From Atrina japonica (taxonomy: Eukaryota > Mollusca > Bivalvia > Pterioida > Pinnidae): DNA of 64,000 nt. The translations under genes were made by a program, and so were the position numbers. How positions within the stretch are numbered: position 1 is the first letter of the stretch; every line of letters starts with the position of its first letter. Shown piece after piece: positions 26,085-37,821 of the stretch. The DNA lies in contig BROG01000136.1 in the NCBI GenBank assembly GCA_030159075.1, forward strand, positions 744,001-808,000, written 5' to 3'. The notes under the pieces were generated by a model. The model did no database searches. It was not told the DNA's origin and saw only the letters and a program-made list of their open reading frames with translations.

Positions 26085-28985
26085 GGCATCAATTTACTGT
26101 CTGCAAGATACTAACCTGTTAGGGTCTGACAACAATATTATTCATGCTCAATGAAGTCATGAACACATTTTAGCTCCTTGTAAAACAGATTCGCGAGGTG
26201 TTATGAATTTATTGAATAATAATTTTCAATACCAGTTAGGAAAAGTTTTAAAAGATGACATTGATACTTTTGTAGCTTCGAATATTAAGATAAATAATAC
26301 AATCTCTATTATATAATAAGGATTGTTTTAATTACGCAACTCAAAATGATAGTAATAGGCAAGCTGTTGTTTAAAAGTTAAACAACGACTTTGATTTGGT
26401 TGACCCCCTAGAGTATAACCCTGAAACATATGAATATACATGGCAAAATCAAGCAAAATATTGTCAAAACATATAAAGATCTTACCTGGGTATCGTATAG
26501 ATTATTTTTATATTGAATTAGAAATAAATTTATCTAATCTTAAGAGGGGTAGGGGGTTTTGGAGATTTAACAATTCTTTCTTGAAGAATCCTGGTTATGT
26601 TAAATAATGTATTTTGCAGACAAAAAATATAAATAAAAAGAATACCCTCCAATGCCACTCATTCAAGACATGTCTAAAAATATTCCAAATGAAAATTTGC
26701 AACTTTCAATTGATGGTGATTTATTTCTAGAGGCAGTCTTAATGAAAATTAGAGGTATTACAATTACATTTGGTTCATGGAGAAAAAGAAACAGAGGAAG
26801 AATATATTGAATGTAAAATTAAGTTAACACAAAATTATCTTAACATTACTGATAGCTCAGATAAATTAGAAAGACTAAGTGAACTAAACATACGCCTAAA
26901 ATATATAAAAAAGCAAGAACTAAAGGGCTTAATTTTAAGATCTCAAACCAGATGAATAGAAGATGGAAAAAACCCTTCCAAATATCTTTGCAATTTAGAG
27001 AAAAGAAATGATACTTATAAAACCATTACTAAAATAATTGATGATAAAGGAATCAAAATAACAGGTCAAAGAAATGTATTAAATGAAATTAAGATGTTTT
27101 ACGAAAAATTATATAAATGAAGAGTTCATTGATATTAAATAATAAAGATATTCAAAAGTTATCTGAAACTGACAAAATACATTAGAAAATAAGATACTGA
27201 AATCGGATGTTTTAGAATCACTTAAACAATGTAAAAATAACACCTGGTTATGATGGTTTGAGATTTGAGTTTTTTTTTAATTCTTTTGGAATGACCTTGG
27301 TGATTTTGTCTACAAATATTTCCTTAGTAGTTTTAATAAAGGAAAGTTTTCCTAATTACAGAAGTTAGATGTAATTATTCCTAAAGGTAATAAACCTAGA
27401 GAATACATAAAAACTGGCGACCTATATATTTATTAAGGGTGACGTATAAAAATTGTGACAGGAATAATTGCAAAAAAAAAAAAAAAAAAAATTAAATCGG
27501 TTTTACCTAAAATTATTCATGAAAACCAAAAAGGTTTTTTACCTGGGAGATTTATAGGTGAAAAGACTAGAATTTTATATGAGATAATTCATATATGTAA
27601 TGAAAATAATATTTCAGGAATTATATTAATGGTCTATTTTGAATAAGCCTTTGATACTGTATAAATAATACATAATATAAAATGTGTTTATGACCCCTTA
27701 CTTCACAATATAGCGTGGCTGCAGGTAAGTTGACCCAATGTCTTCTTATATTTCCGTGCCAGGTGCTGAAATTATGGGAGCAATGTTATCAAACAGATAT
27801 CATAACTATAAAAAAACAACGAGTACAAACTTCTTTAATATGCTTATGACACAGCAGTATTACTTGATGGAAGTGAAAATTCGCCATAGTCACGTATAGA
27901 CCAATTCTCCAAAATAGGCTCTTTGGTAAATAATAACATTGTTTTTAATAATGCTTATAATATACAGTGGTACAAGAACCCTTTATATTCCTTGGAATTA
28001 TTTTTTCTGTAAATCTAGAAAATATGAATGCAATAAATCATGAAAGAAAAATTAAAGAATTCGAATATAATAATATCATGGAATAGACGTCTTATAACTA
28101 CAACGGGTAGAATACGATAGTAAAATCTATAATATTACCAAAACTTACTATTCTATTTATCAGTGTACCAAATCCAAGTAGATATATTAGAAATCTAAAG
28201 ACTCTTTTTTGTAGATTTATTTGGAAAAAAATGATTGCTAGGACATTTTGATATGAGATTATACAAGGGGGATCCGTATAATTTGTATCAACACTTTCAA
28301 TGAAAGTTTGACATGGATCCGCCGAGTAGTGATGCATTCGACTGAATCTTCGTGGTTCACTTTTCTGTGTGACACATTTCCAAGCAGGTTCAAGTATCAA
28401 TTAAAATGTGATGCTTCTTATTTTATGCATTTAGCGTTGAAAACAAATAATTTGTTTTGGTGAGATGTTTTTAGATTTTTTATCAATTTAGACATATTAA
28501 TGATGCAGATGAAAATTTCACTCCATATCGTTAAATGAAATTATAAAAATAAATATTGAAGTTGTACATTATCAACAATGGTTTGAAAATGATATTTCAT
28601 ATATCTGTGATTTATTTGATGAGAATGGTGAAATATTAGGTCACGTTGACTTTTGTGATAAGGTTATGTTAAATACACCTTTTACTTTATACTGTGTTAT
28701 TGTGAACTGTGTAAAGAATATAATTGGTGTAACTGACATGACATACCTTTACACAAACATTCTATTCTGTCCTAAACTTATTCAAATTTTGTTGAAAGGT
28801 TCTAAAGGAGCAAAATATATCTATGATATCTATATCAATCATTCCAGTAGTAGACCAAAACATGAACGGAATTGGGTACTAGACATGAATGTTTATCCTA
28901 GGTTAAAAACCTGGCCAACTACCATTATAAAATATTTAAAAATAATTACAAACAGGATATGATATAGGCCTACAGTTGTGATTAT
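26083..28985 (+). pseudogene. L1-like LINE, heavily degraded
   Basis: Fragments in all three forward frames follow the order of a non-LTR retrotransposon ORF. Around 26,190-26,330 there is a piece of the AP endonuclease. Around 26,550-27,110 comes the linker ahead of RT, with EDGKNPSKYLCNLEKRN in place of the usual GE-KPTKYF-NLEKRN. Around 27,455-27,660 comes the RT start, with HENQKGFLPGRFIGE followed by a stop where FEKAFD is expected. C-terminal remnants lie at about 28,560-28,960. Stops and frameshifts are frequent, so the element is dead. The L1/Tx1 assignment rests on these motif shapes only. Confidence 0.75.
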
Positions 28986-29118
28986 AGACATGGGAACGAC
29001 GTATTCTATGGGGATTCTGTCGTCGGCCGTTTTGCTGCATTTTACTGTTGCTCCCGCCAATATCCTTTCTCAAGCCTTCATAGTTTTATTCGGGAACATT
29101 TAAGGTCCAGCACAGGGA
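28964..29118. repeat. Direct repeat, copy 1
   Basis: A ~150-bp segment beginning 'ataggcctacagttgtgatt' and passing 'gattatagacatg' recurs at 29,602-29,745 in the same orientation, about 640 bp away, with clear but imperfect identity. It may be the terminal or target-flank part of an element. The 480 bp in between show no gene. Confidence 0.55.
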
Positions 29119-29601
29119 GTTTGATTTAAATTGTATTGATATTATTCTTGGTAAGGTATCAAAACCAAACACACCGATAAATTTGTTAATATATCTTGTT
29201 AAGAAATACATTTATAAACAAAAATATAATGATTGCATCCCACACTTTAATGGTGTTGAAAAGTATTACATCCAAATAGACAAATATAACTAGATTGTAT
29301 ATGAAAAATTTGAAATATGAAGCGTTTAGTATAAAATGTGGAAATGTCAATAATTTAACAATTGAGAATGAATTCATGTAAATATTAACAGTATTCTTTT
29401 CAGTTACTAGTCGTTTAATTTGAATGTTAATGCAATGGTGAACCTTTGATTTTTTTTTTTCGCTTTTTTGTTTGTTTTTCCTTGTGTATGTTTCTATCTA
29501 TGTATACGAATATTTAGTATTTCATTATATACATGTATATGATATCCCCGTAATCCCTAGCCAGGTAGATTTGTAGGGGATGATGTTAAAAATCGGGCCA
29601 A

Positions 29602-29745
29602 ATATAGGCCTATAGCAGTGATTATAGACATGCGAATGTAGTCGGCCAATTTCTTATGCTGCGTTTCTCTGTTGCCCTCGGAAGTATCCCTTGTCAAGCT
29701 TTCATAGTTATTCGGAAACATTTTAGTTCCAGTTGTTGGCTCGCT
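29602..29745. repeat. Direct repeat, copy 2
   Basis: Second copy of the segment at 28,964-29,118, beginning 'ataggcctatagcagtgatt'. From 29,746 to 30,800 nothing coding is recognised, apart from a short PLE 3' scrap at about 30,289-30,355 ('accagtcacaccccgtcagt'). Confidence 0.55.
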
Positions 29746-30804
29746 TCAATATTACTTTAAATAATAAATACCTTAGTGACAGACAGGAAAGCAGGTCACC
29801 TGTCATTCGTAAACATGTTTTTCTTTCTATACAAACAAGATTTTGTTCAAAGTTGTTGATGTAAACTGCAAAAATCACAGGTTTAATAACTCATGCATGT
29901 TTTCCGATTCGAGTGTTAACTGCCATGTATGCGTATATGCTTATCTAACATTTATTAATTTAAATACTAGAATTATGAAAGGGGCATTAGCTGTGTTAAC
30001 CAAAAACAATATTTTGATTTTTCTACTTTTATTACTTGAACTTGATGTACAAAATAAGGTCAGGTCCAGTGTTGTATTTATATACAAATAGTAAGGCTGA
30101 GTTGATCAAATGCAATTGAAAAAGTCCCAAATCTTGATTGCACAAAATATATATTTATTATTTCATATCAATCTAAGTAGAAAGGGGGGAACACAGTTAG
30201 GTTGAGTTTATGGAATATACACTCAACTTTTCAACTAATGAAACTGCTTGAAATTGATAAAAATAATATATATATATATTATAGATATAGGACCAGGTGT
30301 CATGCAGGCGTAAGCATAACGTGTTGACCAGTCACACCCCGTCAGTCCACAGTGTATTTTTGTTTGTTTGTTTTGAAAAAACAAAATATTCAGTACGAGG
30401 TATCGAGACATCAAGTTGGTTATTTCGTTGTTAAATATTATGTGTTAAACCAAAATTATTTATCTGGTAAAGTATTTTGCAATTGACATTTTATGGTTTT
30501 CATCCTTTATTGTTTTGAATCATTAAACAAAAAATTGAAAATTATGTCAAATAACGAAAAAAAAAACAACAAAAACGGCACAGACTACAGCAAGAAATCA
30601 CAGTACACGTTTGATATATAGAGAGACTATTTGTAAGCAAAACTGCTTGTTGACCCTTATGTGCAATCTTAAACATGATAGCAATGTTGTTTATTTGATA
30701 ATTATATTTAAATCTAGCAGCCTACAGATGACGGTAATTACGTCTGGTCTAAGTCAGGTCTTTTAATTGTTTAACCACACTGAACACTTTTTCATTATTT
30801 TATT

Positions 30805-30992
30805 GATGATGACAGTCAAGTTTAAATGGTGTAGGAGATAACGGCTCACAATGTACCATGGAAGAGATCACCTGTCTTCTGCAAGTAAACTGTAAAATAT
30901 CAGCTCAGATTTCAGCGGGACTCGAACCCTCGCTGACTGGAGGTGATAGATTTCATGGCGCGATGCTCTAACCAGTTGGCCACGGAGGTTTA
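30805..30992 (-). mobile_element. tRNA-Ser-like SINE
   Basis: On the minus strand the head has a box A, TGGCCAACTGGTTAGAGC, a CATGAAATC anticodon region (TGA, Ser-like), a long variable region, and box B GGGTTCGAGTCCC. The body then continues with 'ttttacagtttacttgcag'. The arms do not pair well enough for a working tRNA and the body is SINE-like, so I call a SINE. Confidence 0.65.
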
Positions 30993-31004
30993 CAATTAGA
31001 GTCA

Positions 31005-31186
31005 CAGCCATGATGAAAATGTTTGCTTGTTGCACTGTCTATGTAAATCGGTTATCAAAGTGAGCAGCCATGATGATAATGTTTGCTTGTTTCACTGTCT
31101 ATGTAAATCGGTTATCAAAGTGAGCAGCCATGATGAAAATGTTTGCTTGTTGCACTGTCTATGTAAATCGGTTATCAAAGTGAGCA
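31005..31186. repeat. 60-bp tandem repeat, three copies
   Basis: Three near-identical head-to-tail 60-bp units ('cagccatgatgaaaatgttt...gttatcaaagtgag') differ at only a few bases. The unit is a multiple of 3, so a 20-residue repeat stays open across all copies; this alone does not make it a gene. Confidence 0.85.
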
Positions 31187-31199
31187 AAACAAAAACTGT

Positions 31200-31570
31200 T
31201 CAGCTGTTGTCTTTGTAGATCTCCAAACGTTTTGCTTCTTCCACTTTCTCTCTAGCTATCATTGGTTTTGGAACAATAGTGCCAATAATACAACTTCTCA
31301 TAAAATGGCAGATAATAACACCCGTTAGTGGTAATCTGACAAATTTTGACGTATCACCTTTTGAAATCTCTGAATGCTGAACATTTTTTTTCTTCTAACA
31401 ACCTTTCTTGGTAATTTCGGCCATTTAAATGTTTGTGTATTTTAATGTAACGGTTTTCTCTAGTTATAATTTTAGAAATGCACAGCAAAACGTTTCTGTG
31501 ATCCCTATGTTCTATTTTTAGCCATTGTATCCATGATAATTGTTTCATCGACAAAATTAACATAATTTTA
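31200..31570. repeat. Diverged relative of the 13.7-kb repeat family
   Basis: It carries the same ordered motifs as the ~163-bp units at 13.9-14.8 kb: 'tttgtagatctc', 'ttgcttcttccactttc', 'gataataacacccgttagtggtaatctgac' and 'aatgctgaacattttt'. Only about two units remain. Nothing was recognised from 31,571 to 32,174. Confidence 0.5.
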
Positions 31571-32174
31571 TAGTTTGGTTTTACTTCAGTTTAGTAGTTT
31601 TAGATAAAAATCTCAATTCAGCGGCGGATGAAGACAAACAACGAACGTAAAACCGATATAAAATGTGCTTCCTGATTTTTTTTCTACGGGCGTTTATTGT
31701 AATTTTTACCAATGATTGATTTCTTCATTGTGGTTTCATTTGTACTACTTCATCAAAATTATCAAAAACAAATAATGACTTTTTACTATCGTGATATCCT
31801 ATATACTATATGACAGAAAAAAATAAACACCTGAATTTAGTAAGAGAACCATGACGGCAAACGTATCAATTTATTTTACGTAATGGATTCATATGTCGTT
31901 CAGATTTGAGCGCTTCAAAAACGTGTTGTAAAGCTATATATCTGGTCATGTCTATTTCATGTTTACTGATGCAGTTTTTTTTCCAAAACATACCAGATTT
32001 TAAACACCTGTTGCATTGTTTATGCGATTAGATAGGTCCTGTTTCTGTTATACATTAACACAGAAGGACCGGTTACAAAGTCATAGTTTGGTAGTTAACT
32101 GATGTTTTGAATTATATCGAATCAAAACGCCTATGGCTCTCTGTCATTGCCATTTGTTTTAATTGGAATACAAT

Positions 32175-32530
32175 GACTATAACTTTTTATGAATATTTAT
32201 GGGCCTAACCAGGACACTCCTAACTTTTTTCTAAAATTTCAGATATTATTGATGAGTTTAATGGTAATAATGTTATCATCTGTGGTGACTTAAATCTTGT
32301 GTTGTGATTATGATAACTCTTATAAGAATATAAATAATCCAAATGTTAGAAAAAAATGGTATTAGAAATAATTGAGAACTTTGATCTTATAGATATTTTC
32401 AGAGAGAACAACATGAAAATGTTAGAAAATATGCAATGAGAAACAATCTCGCCTTGACTATTTTCTTGTATCAGCAAATTTGTTGTATTAATTGTTCTAG
32501 CATTGACCCTGGTTATCGAGCAGAATTAAC
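32175..32530 (+). pseudogene. LINE endonuclease fragment
   Basis: Forward frames give IYGPNQDTPNFF and ICGDLNLV, typical of the AP endonuclease of L1/Tx1-type LINEs (GDLN holds a catalytic Asp and Asn). A degraded stretch ending near 32,530 follows. Frameshifts are present and no RT follows. Confidence 0.65.
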
Positions 32531-32644
32531 ATTTTGTCATTTAATTATGCAGTTCTCGCACCCGCTTTAGCTGCACGATCAGAAAAAAAACTAACTGCAC
32601 TACAAGATAGGACTACTGTAACACAGTATTTTTTTAATATTTGT

Positions 32645-32990
32645 CTTTGTCAATCTCACCTGGAAGGTGAGATATTTACCGGAAAAGGTAAAAAATCTTG
32701 TAGGAAAATAAAAAATCCTACAGGAAATTGACAAAATCTTGTTGGATAATAACCTTCTTAAGGGATTTTTTTCTCCTACAGAAAAAATAAAATCCTCAGG
32801 GATAAAATAAATCCTAAGGGTAAAAAAAATCCTACTGGTAAATTAAAAATCCTAAGGGTTAAAAAAATCATAAGGATAAAAATAAATCCTTTAGGATTTT
32901 AAATTTCCTACACGAAAAATTAAATTCCAAAAATATCCCTTAGGATATCTATATTCCTTTAAGAGAAAAAAATTCCTTTAGGATAAATAA
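32645..32990. repeat. Cluster of short CCTAAGG-type palindromic motifs
   Basis: About 14 short motifs of the type ATCCTAAGGGT / ATCCTACAGG / CCTTTAGGAT occur every 20-28 bp in A-rich spacers, in alternating or palindromic orientation. It is not an exact tandem repeat. The single-stranded form could fold into many hairpins. Confidence 0.65.
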
Positions 32991-32999
32991 AATAGAATA

Positions 33000-33618
33000 T
33001 CATATCTACAAAATATGTCTATTCAGTACAAATTATTCTTAAAGATGTTAATTTATATGCCATTTAAACATAAACTTTCAAAACAATGATTCAGTATGAA
33101 ATTTGAAGTAAAAACAAACAAACAAAAACACACCCCCCCCCAAAAAAAAATTAAGTTCATTCTGTATATATGGAGATCAACTTTGATTCCAAACATTGAC
33201 TTAAATGTGTATTACAGTGTACAATGCATATACTTACTACTATTTTCAATTAATAAAAACTCTGACATACATTTTAAATTGATATCTAACTGTATCATTT
33301 ATACTGTAAGTTTTTTGACACACAAATATGCATCATGTGACTATATAAGTAGTGAACTGCCATAAAAACTGTATATTCCTTGAAGTGAGACATACACTCA
33401 TCAAAGAAAGGCTATCTGTCCCCTGCTGTGAAAATGTAGTGGACATGTATAGGACCTACAGCAGCAGATATATCTGTAGATTGTACTAATTTGAACTATA
33501 TATATTGATATAATTTTGAATTTATATTTTCTTCACTCTTAATCAAAATTCTTTTTGTTTTTTTGTTTTATACATGTAGTTATGATTAAATGCATGTTTT
33601 AGTATGAATGTTGTGTGA
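33000..33618. other. No recognisable feature
   Basis: A/T-rich sequence. An 89-codon open frame at 33,096-33,365 has no recognisable domain and starts in low-complexity A-rich sequence, so it is not called. Confidence 0.5.

Positions 33619-33681
<63 letters not shown>
33619..33681. repeat. (TC)n microsatellite
   Basis: About 31 perfect TC units. Confidence 0.95.
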
Positions 33682-33683
<2 letters not shown>

Positions 33684-33965
33684 TTTATCATACCCCTATC
33701 ATACCTCTTTTTCTTCTTAAATAGTACAATAAGACTAAAACATGATTAATTTGATGTTTTTCAATATATTTTACCAATATTTTCTTATAGTATGTGCTAT
33801 GGTTGTATACAAAGTACAATAATGTACAGCGGGGATGCCACAGCAATCCGACTTTGGCCTCACTTAGACTTAAAAAAAATCCTGTTTGAATCTCTGATAA
33901 AATGCAATAAATTGCATAACTTTATGATTTATGCAAAAAAAAAAAATAATAATAATAATAAAAAA

Positions 33966-34222
33966 CAGAAAAACACTCCAATTTCAAAATGTTCGGCCAC
34001 TTGGCCTTATCAAGTGAAAGACGACAATATGAAAACATCGATAAACATTTGCACTGGAGCTTTGTATTGTGCAGACTTAATACTATGTAAATATTATAAA
34101 CATACTACCAAAGTTGTAATGCTCAAGACGATATCGTTTCTGTCACTGATATACATATTGTCGTCTTTCACTTGATACAGGCTAAGTGGCCGAAAATTTG
34201 TGAAATTTGAGTGTTTTTCTGG
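33966..34222. mobile_element. Foldback/MITE-like element with ~66-bp inverted arms
   Basis: The left arm 33,966-34,031 and right arm 34,154-34,222 are close inverted repeats sharing 'tatcaagtgaaagacgacaa', 'ttcggccactt' and 'aaaacact(c/a)(c/a)aattt'. About 120 bp separates the arms. No transposase is present. Confidence 0.75.
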
Positions 34223-34297
34223 GTTTTTTTTTTGCATACTGGTACTTCCCTTTGGAGGACATTAAATTTTATGATTTATGATTGCCAAAGTAACTTA

Positions 34298-34505
34298 TCA
34301 GGGTCGACACACTAGCCTGACTAGGCCTACTTGTTATGATTCCATAACCCCCCATTTTAAATATGATATAACAGATTAATACTAAATTTATTCTTAATTT
34401 GCTCCTAAACTCATAACTCGTTTGAATCGCTGATAAAATGTAGCCAAAGAAATTGTGTAACTGTTCTGTATCATTTATGGTCCATGCTAGGGTCGACACA
34501 CTAGT
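34298..34505. repeat. Direct repeat of a 16-bp motif flanking ~190 bp
   Basis: AGGGTCGACACACTAG occurs near 34,299 and 34,490 in the same orientation. The interior shares 'gctgataaaatg' with sequence left of the foldback element at 33.9 kb. It may be a nested or duplicated element. Confidence 0.5.
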
Positions 34506-34509
34506 ATGA

Positions 34510-36020
34510 TGCTACTTCTTACCCTCTCCCACCCCTCCACCTTGCCCTACTATAGACAAGAATCAGATTGGTGCACATTGTACATGTAATATTGATCAGC
34601 GACTTACCATTCTTCCGATGCTGTACAATGATTTTACATTACACACATAATTTTCTTTAAAACAGTTTTACATTATTTCTACGCATTATTGAACAGGCGA
34701 GATGGATCAGTGTACACATTTTGGGATCCTAACTGAACACGGAAACAAATAAACTATTACATAATATAGGAAATCTTCACTGAACTATTTTTCCGGATGC
34801 AAAAGGATGATATTTTGTAAAACAAGTAAAGAAAACGGAATGCAATATTCATATGAGAAATAATCCATTTATCCCTGAAAGACAACGGAATCTGTGTCAT
34901 AGAGACTGAGAGCACCGAAATTTAAATTTAGATCTAACACTATATAACAAGAAATCCTTATCTCTATGTATTAATGAAATAAAAGCTATGTGTATATCTA
35001 GCTGCATTAACGTACATCAAAGTATTTCTAATTATACTACATAACACACCGGCCTACACAATTTTCAAATTTTTGTCCAGATTTGTGAAAGTTAAAAGTA
35101 CGTTGTTTATAAAACCTATTAAAAAAAAAAATACTGGTCGAAATTTACTTCTTTTCCGACGTGTTTAGTTATTTAGAATTGAACCGCGGCGATGACATGC
35201 GAACTAAAAGGGGTTGTCTCAGAAAGTCAAAATCATAAAATTATTTAGATAGTTCGAACCTCGGTCTTTCATGAAAAACAGCTTGGCCGCACCTTTGGAG
35301 TCATTTATGGTTCGCAGGATTAAATGTAGGCTTAGAGAAGAGGAGCAGAGCCCTCCAAAAAAGAACACGATATATTCTGTGCAAAGGATGAATTTGACGT
35401 AAAATATTATCAGAGATCTAAATTATCACATAATTAATACATTTAAATAATACGCAAAAAATACCTTAATGACGCCACATAATTTGTTTAGGTACCGTCC
35501 GTTATTGTAGAAGCTGTTTCTAAGTAAGCCGATAACGTGACTATTTTGCAACACCGTCTATGAACATAAATAAATGAATAAAATTGAATAAATAAAATAA
35601 ATAAATATATTTATTGTAACATTGATTTATAAACGGTTTCCTGTCCAACGAGACATGTGCCTATCGAGAATACTGCAGCGTTCTGCGAATGAAACTGAAA
35701 TGGTGTGGTCGCCAATCAATCAAGTTAAAGTATGATGCCCAGCGTAATTGTCCTACACAAGATCTCATTTTAGAACTGATTTGATTTTAAACCTTTCAAA
35801 ATATATAAACACCATTTATATGGAACATGAAGTTGCCACCTAGATCTATTTCGCTTTTTGTTTGTTATGGAATAAACACAAATATTTAATCAAAATATCA
35901 AATATGGCACTTTCAACACCACAAATGTCTGAAACTAGATTTTTTCCACATATAAAGCATATATTCAGACCTAAATCGCTATGACGTTTTAAAAAACTCA
36001 AATTCTGTCGAACTGTTACG
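34510..36020. other. No recognisable feature
   Basis: About 1.5 kb of non-coding sequence with a short (AATA)n patch near 35,565-35,612. No domain or clear repeat structure was seen. Confidence 0.45.
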
Positions 36021-36089
36021 GCTCTTTGTTTGTACCATGGAGTATGGATAATTGTTTAGGGTAATTGCATTTAACTGATGAAATCAGTT

Positions 36090-36809
36090 AGCGGTGTCCT
36101 TTAATTTGACATTTAGATATATCGACGACGTTTCGTCAATTAATAATGACAATTTTCATACATATGTCAATGCGATATATCCCAGCGAACTAGAAATTAA
36201 AGATACAACAGAATCAAGTACACACGCTTCATACTTAGACATTTTACTTAATATAAACACAGACGGGAAATTAGCAACTAAGCTATACGATAAACGCGAC
36301 GATGTCGGCTTTCCCATCGTAAATTTTCCACATTTAAGTAGTAATATCCCTCAGTCACCTGCATATGGAGTTTATATTTCACAAATGATCCGATATGCCA
36401 GGGCGTGCACAACATATGAAGATTTCATATACAGAGGTAAACTACTCACTGACAAATTATTGACACAGGGATATCGAAAACCGCGTTTAATGTCAACGTT
36501 TCGCAAATTTTATGGTCGGTATAATAGTCTTGTTTGCGACTACTCTGTTTCACTAAATGAAATGTTGAGTTGCCTTTTGGTTGGCGGTTGTTGAGACGTC
36601 TGTACCAATTATGACGAGAATACACTCCTCACGTGTTTCATTGGACTTGACTGTGGACTCACGGCGGGTGTGACCGGTCGACAGGGGATGCTTACTCCTC
36701 CATGGCACCTGATCCCACCTCTTGGTTTCCAGAGGTCCGTGTTTGTCCATTTTTACCGGATTTGTATCTATGTCCTGGACATCCTATTGATTTATACTTT
36801 GGTATCTGA
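36090..36809 (+). pseudogene. 5'-truncated PLE, C-terminal RT and 3' end
   Basis: An open frame to the stop at 36,594 starts at the PLE segment FNLTFRYIDDV, so it holds RT motif C (YIDD, near 36,114-36,131). It continues through the thumb-like C-terminal region (ASYLDILLNINTDGK, YDKRDDVGFP, SNIPQSPAYGVYISQMIRYA) and ends VGGC-stop. The 3' UTR runs to the family terminus TTTGGTATCTGA at 36,809. The first two-thirds of the element are missing, the usual fate of a target-primed insertion. It is the best-preserved C-terminus in the window. Confidence 0.85.
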
Positions 36810-37056
36810 GATTTTTATATCTTTAAAACCAAATAAATTATTTCGGCAGGAAGATCATCCTTATTTCTTGACTAAAAAGTACAATTCTGTGAACAGTTTG
36901 TTTCCAATCGTATATCCGGGTAAAGATGATCTTTAAACATTTTTGAGATCATTCAAAACTCACTCTCTCTCTCGATGGTACATCTTCAAAGTTGTCCATG
37001 ATGATGAACTAATACCGAGAGTCAGACAGTACTAGCTTATATAGAGTTAATGACAA

Positions 37057-37242
37057 GCGCGTACGTCTCATAGAGTTGTGTTACACACACTATTACGCCT
37101 TGTATCCTTATTTTCTTTTTTACTTAGAATCTCTATAGCTCGTACGTCTCATAGAGTTGTGTTTCACACACTATTGCGCTTTGTATCTTTATTTTCTCTT
37201 ACTTAGAATCTCAATAGCTCGTACGTCTCATAGAGTTTGTGA
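37057..37242. repeat. ~80-bp tandem repeat, about 2.4 copies
   Basis: GTACGTCTCATAGAGTT starts at 37,061, 37,142 and 37,221, followed by 'gtgtt(a/t)cacacactatt' in the first two copies. It lies just left of the adintovirus/Polinton-like block. From 37,243 to 37,560 nothing was recognised. Confidence 0.75.
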
Positions 37243-37568
37243 TACTAATACTCCTTCTCATAGTTTGTCAATGGTGTTTTTACACCATATAACTCTTGTA
37301 CCTTTGTGTCTACCGTGTACTAGTACTATGCTTAAACTGTACACCTTATACCCAGACAAAATACATGACCATCAAATCATTTTTTTTAAACTCATATTTC
37401 TATCAAAAGACGACAAGATTAATTTTGTAATGCAACATGTTTTAATTTTCCCCATTGCCTCTGGAAACTACAATAATTGAATGAAAAAATAAAAAATTCT
37501 TAAACTGTCACTTAATTATGGAGACGGAGTGCCAGTTGCATCAAGCAATACACTTTTTTCTTTTTCCT

Positions 37569-37582
37569 GAGACCAAGGTCTC
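37569..37582 (-). terminator. Hairpin after the last gene of the virus-like cluster
   Basis: GAGAC and GTCTC arms around a 4-base loop (6-bp stem if the loop is taken as 2 bases). On the minus strand it starts just after the stop of the 76-codon gene and is followed by a purine-rich AAAAAGAAAAAAG run. This recalls a histone-type 3' end but the stem does not fit the GGYYCU consensus, so the role is inferred only. Confidence 0.3.
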
Positions 37583-37588
37583 TGTTCT

Positions 37589-37819
37589 TCAGGATGAAGA
37601 GCTTGTTGTACGGTATCGATGAAGATCTTGACCAAACCTGGCTACCTTAGCTTCATGAGTCAAATCATCACGATCTACAATCGCATCTAATTCATTACCT
37701 AAACGTACCGAAGATGCTACTTCAGGTGTATGAGGCAAAGGGTGTAAACTTCGTTCTCTCCATTGTTTAAGTTCCTCCATGGTCCTATCGGGAACTAAGA
37801 TCATTTTTCGTGTGCGCAT
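37589..37819 (-). CDS. Small virus-like protein, 76 codons, function unknown
   Basis: Intact ATG-to-stop frame beginning MRTRKMILVPDRTMEELKQW and ending in a serine run. A basic N-terminus is followed by a stretch rich in charged residues that is probably helical. It starts two bases after the stop of the 121-codon gene, so the two look like neighbours in a compact, same-strand cluster with the packaging-ATPase gene. Its size, position and opening ILVP-type motif resemble a small conserved protein I associate with adintovirus/Polinton elements in aquatic animals, but I cannot name a function. A hairpin and A-rich run follow the stop. Confidence 0.6.
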   Translation of the reverse strand: MRTRKMILVPDRTMEELKQWRERSLHPLPHTPEVASSVRLGNELDAIVDRDDLTHEAKVARFGQDLHRYRTTSSSS

Positions 37820-37821
37820 GG

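Noticed and set aside
30905..30992. Functional tRNA-Ser gene
   Set aside because: The anticodon stem does not pair, the sequence continues into a SINE body, and other SINEs in the window share that body.
37157..37480. 107-codon plus-strand open frame left of the virus-like block
   Set aside because: It begins in an ~80-bp tandem repeat and shows no domain or neighbour logic.
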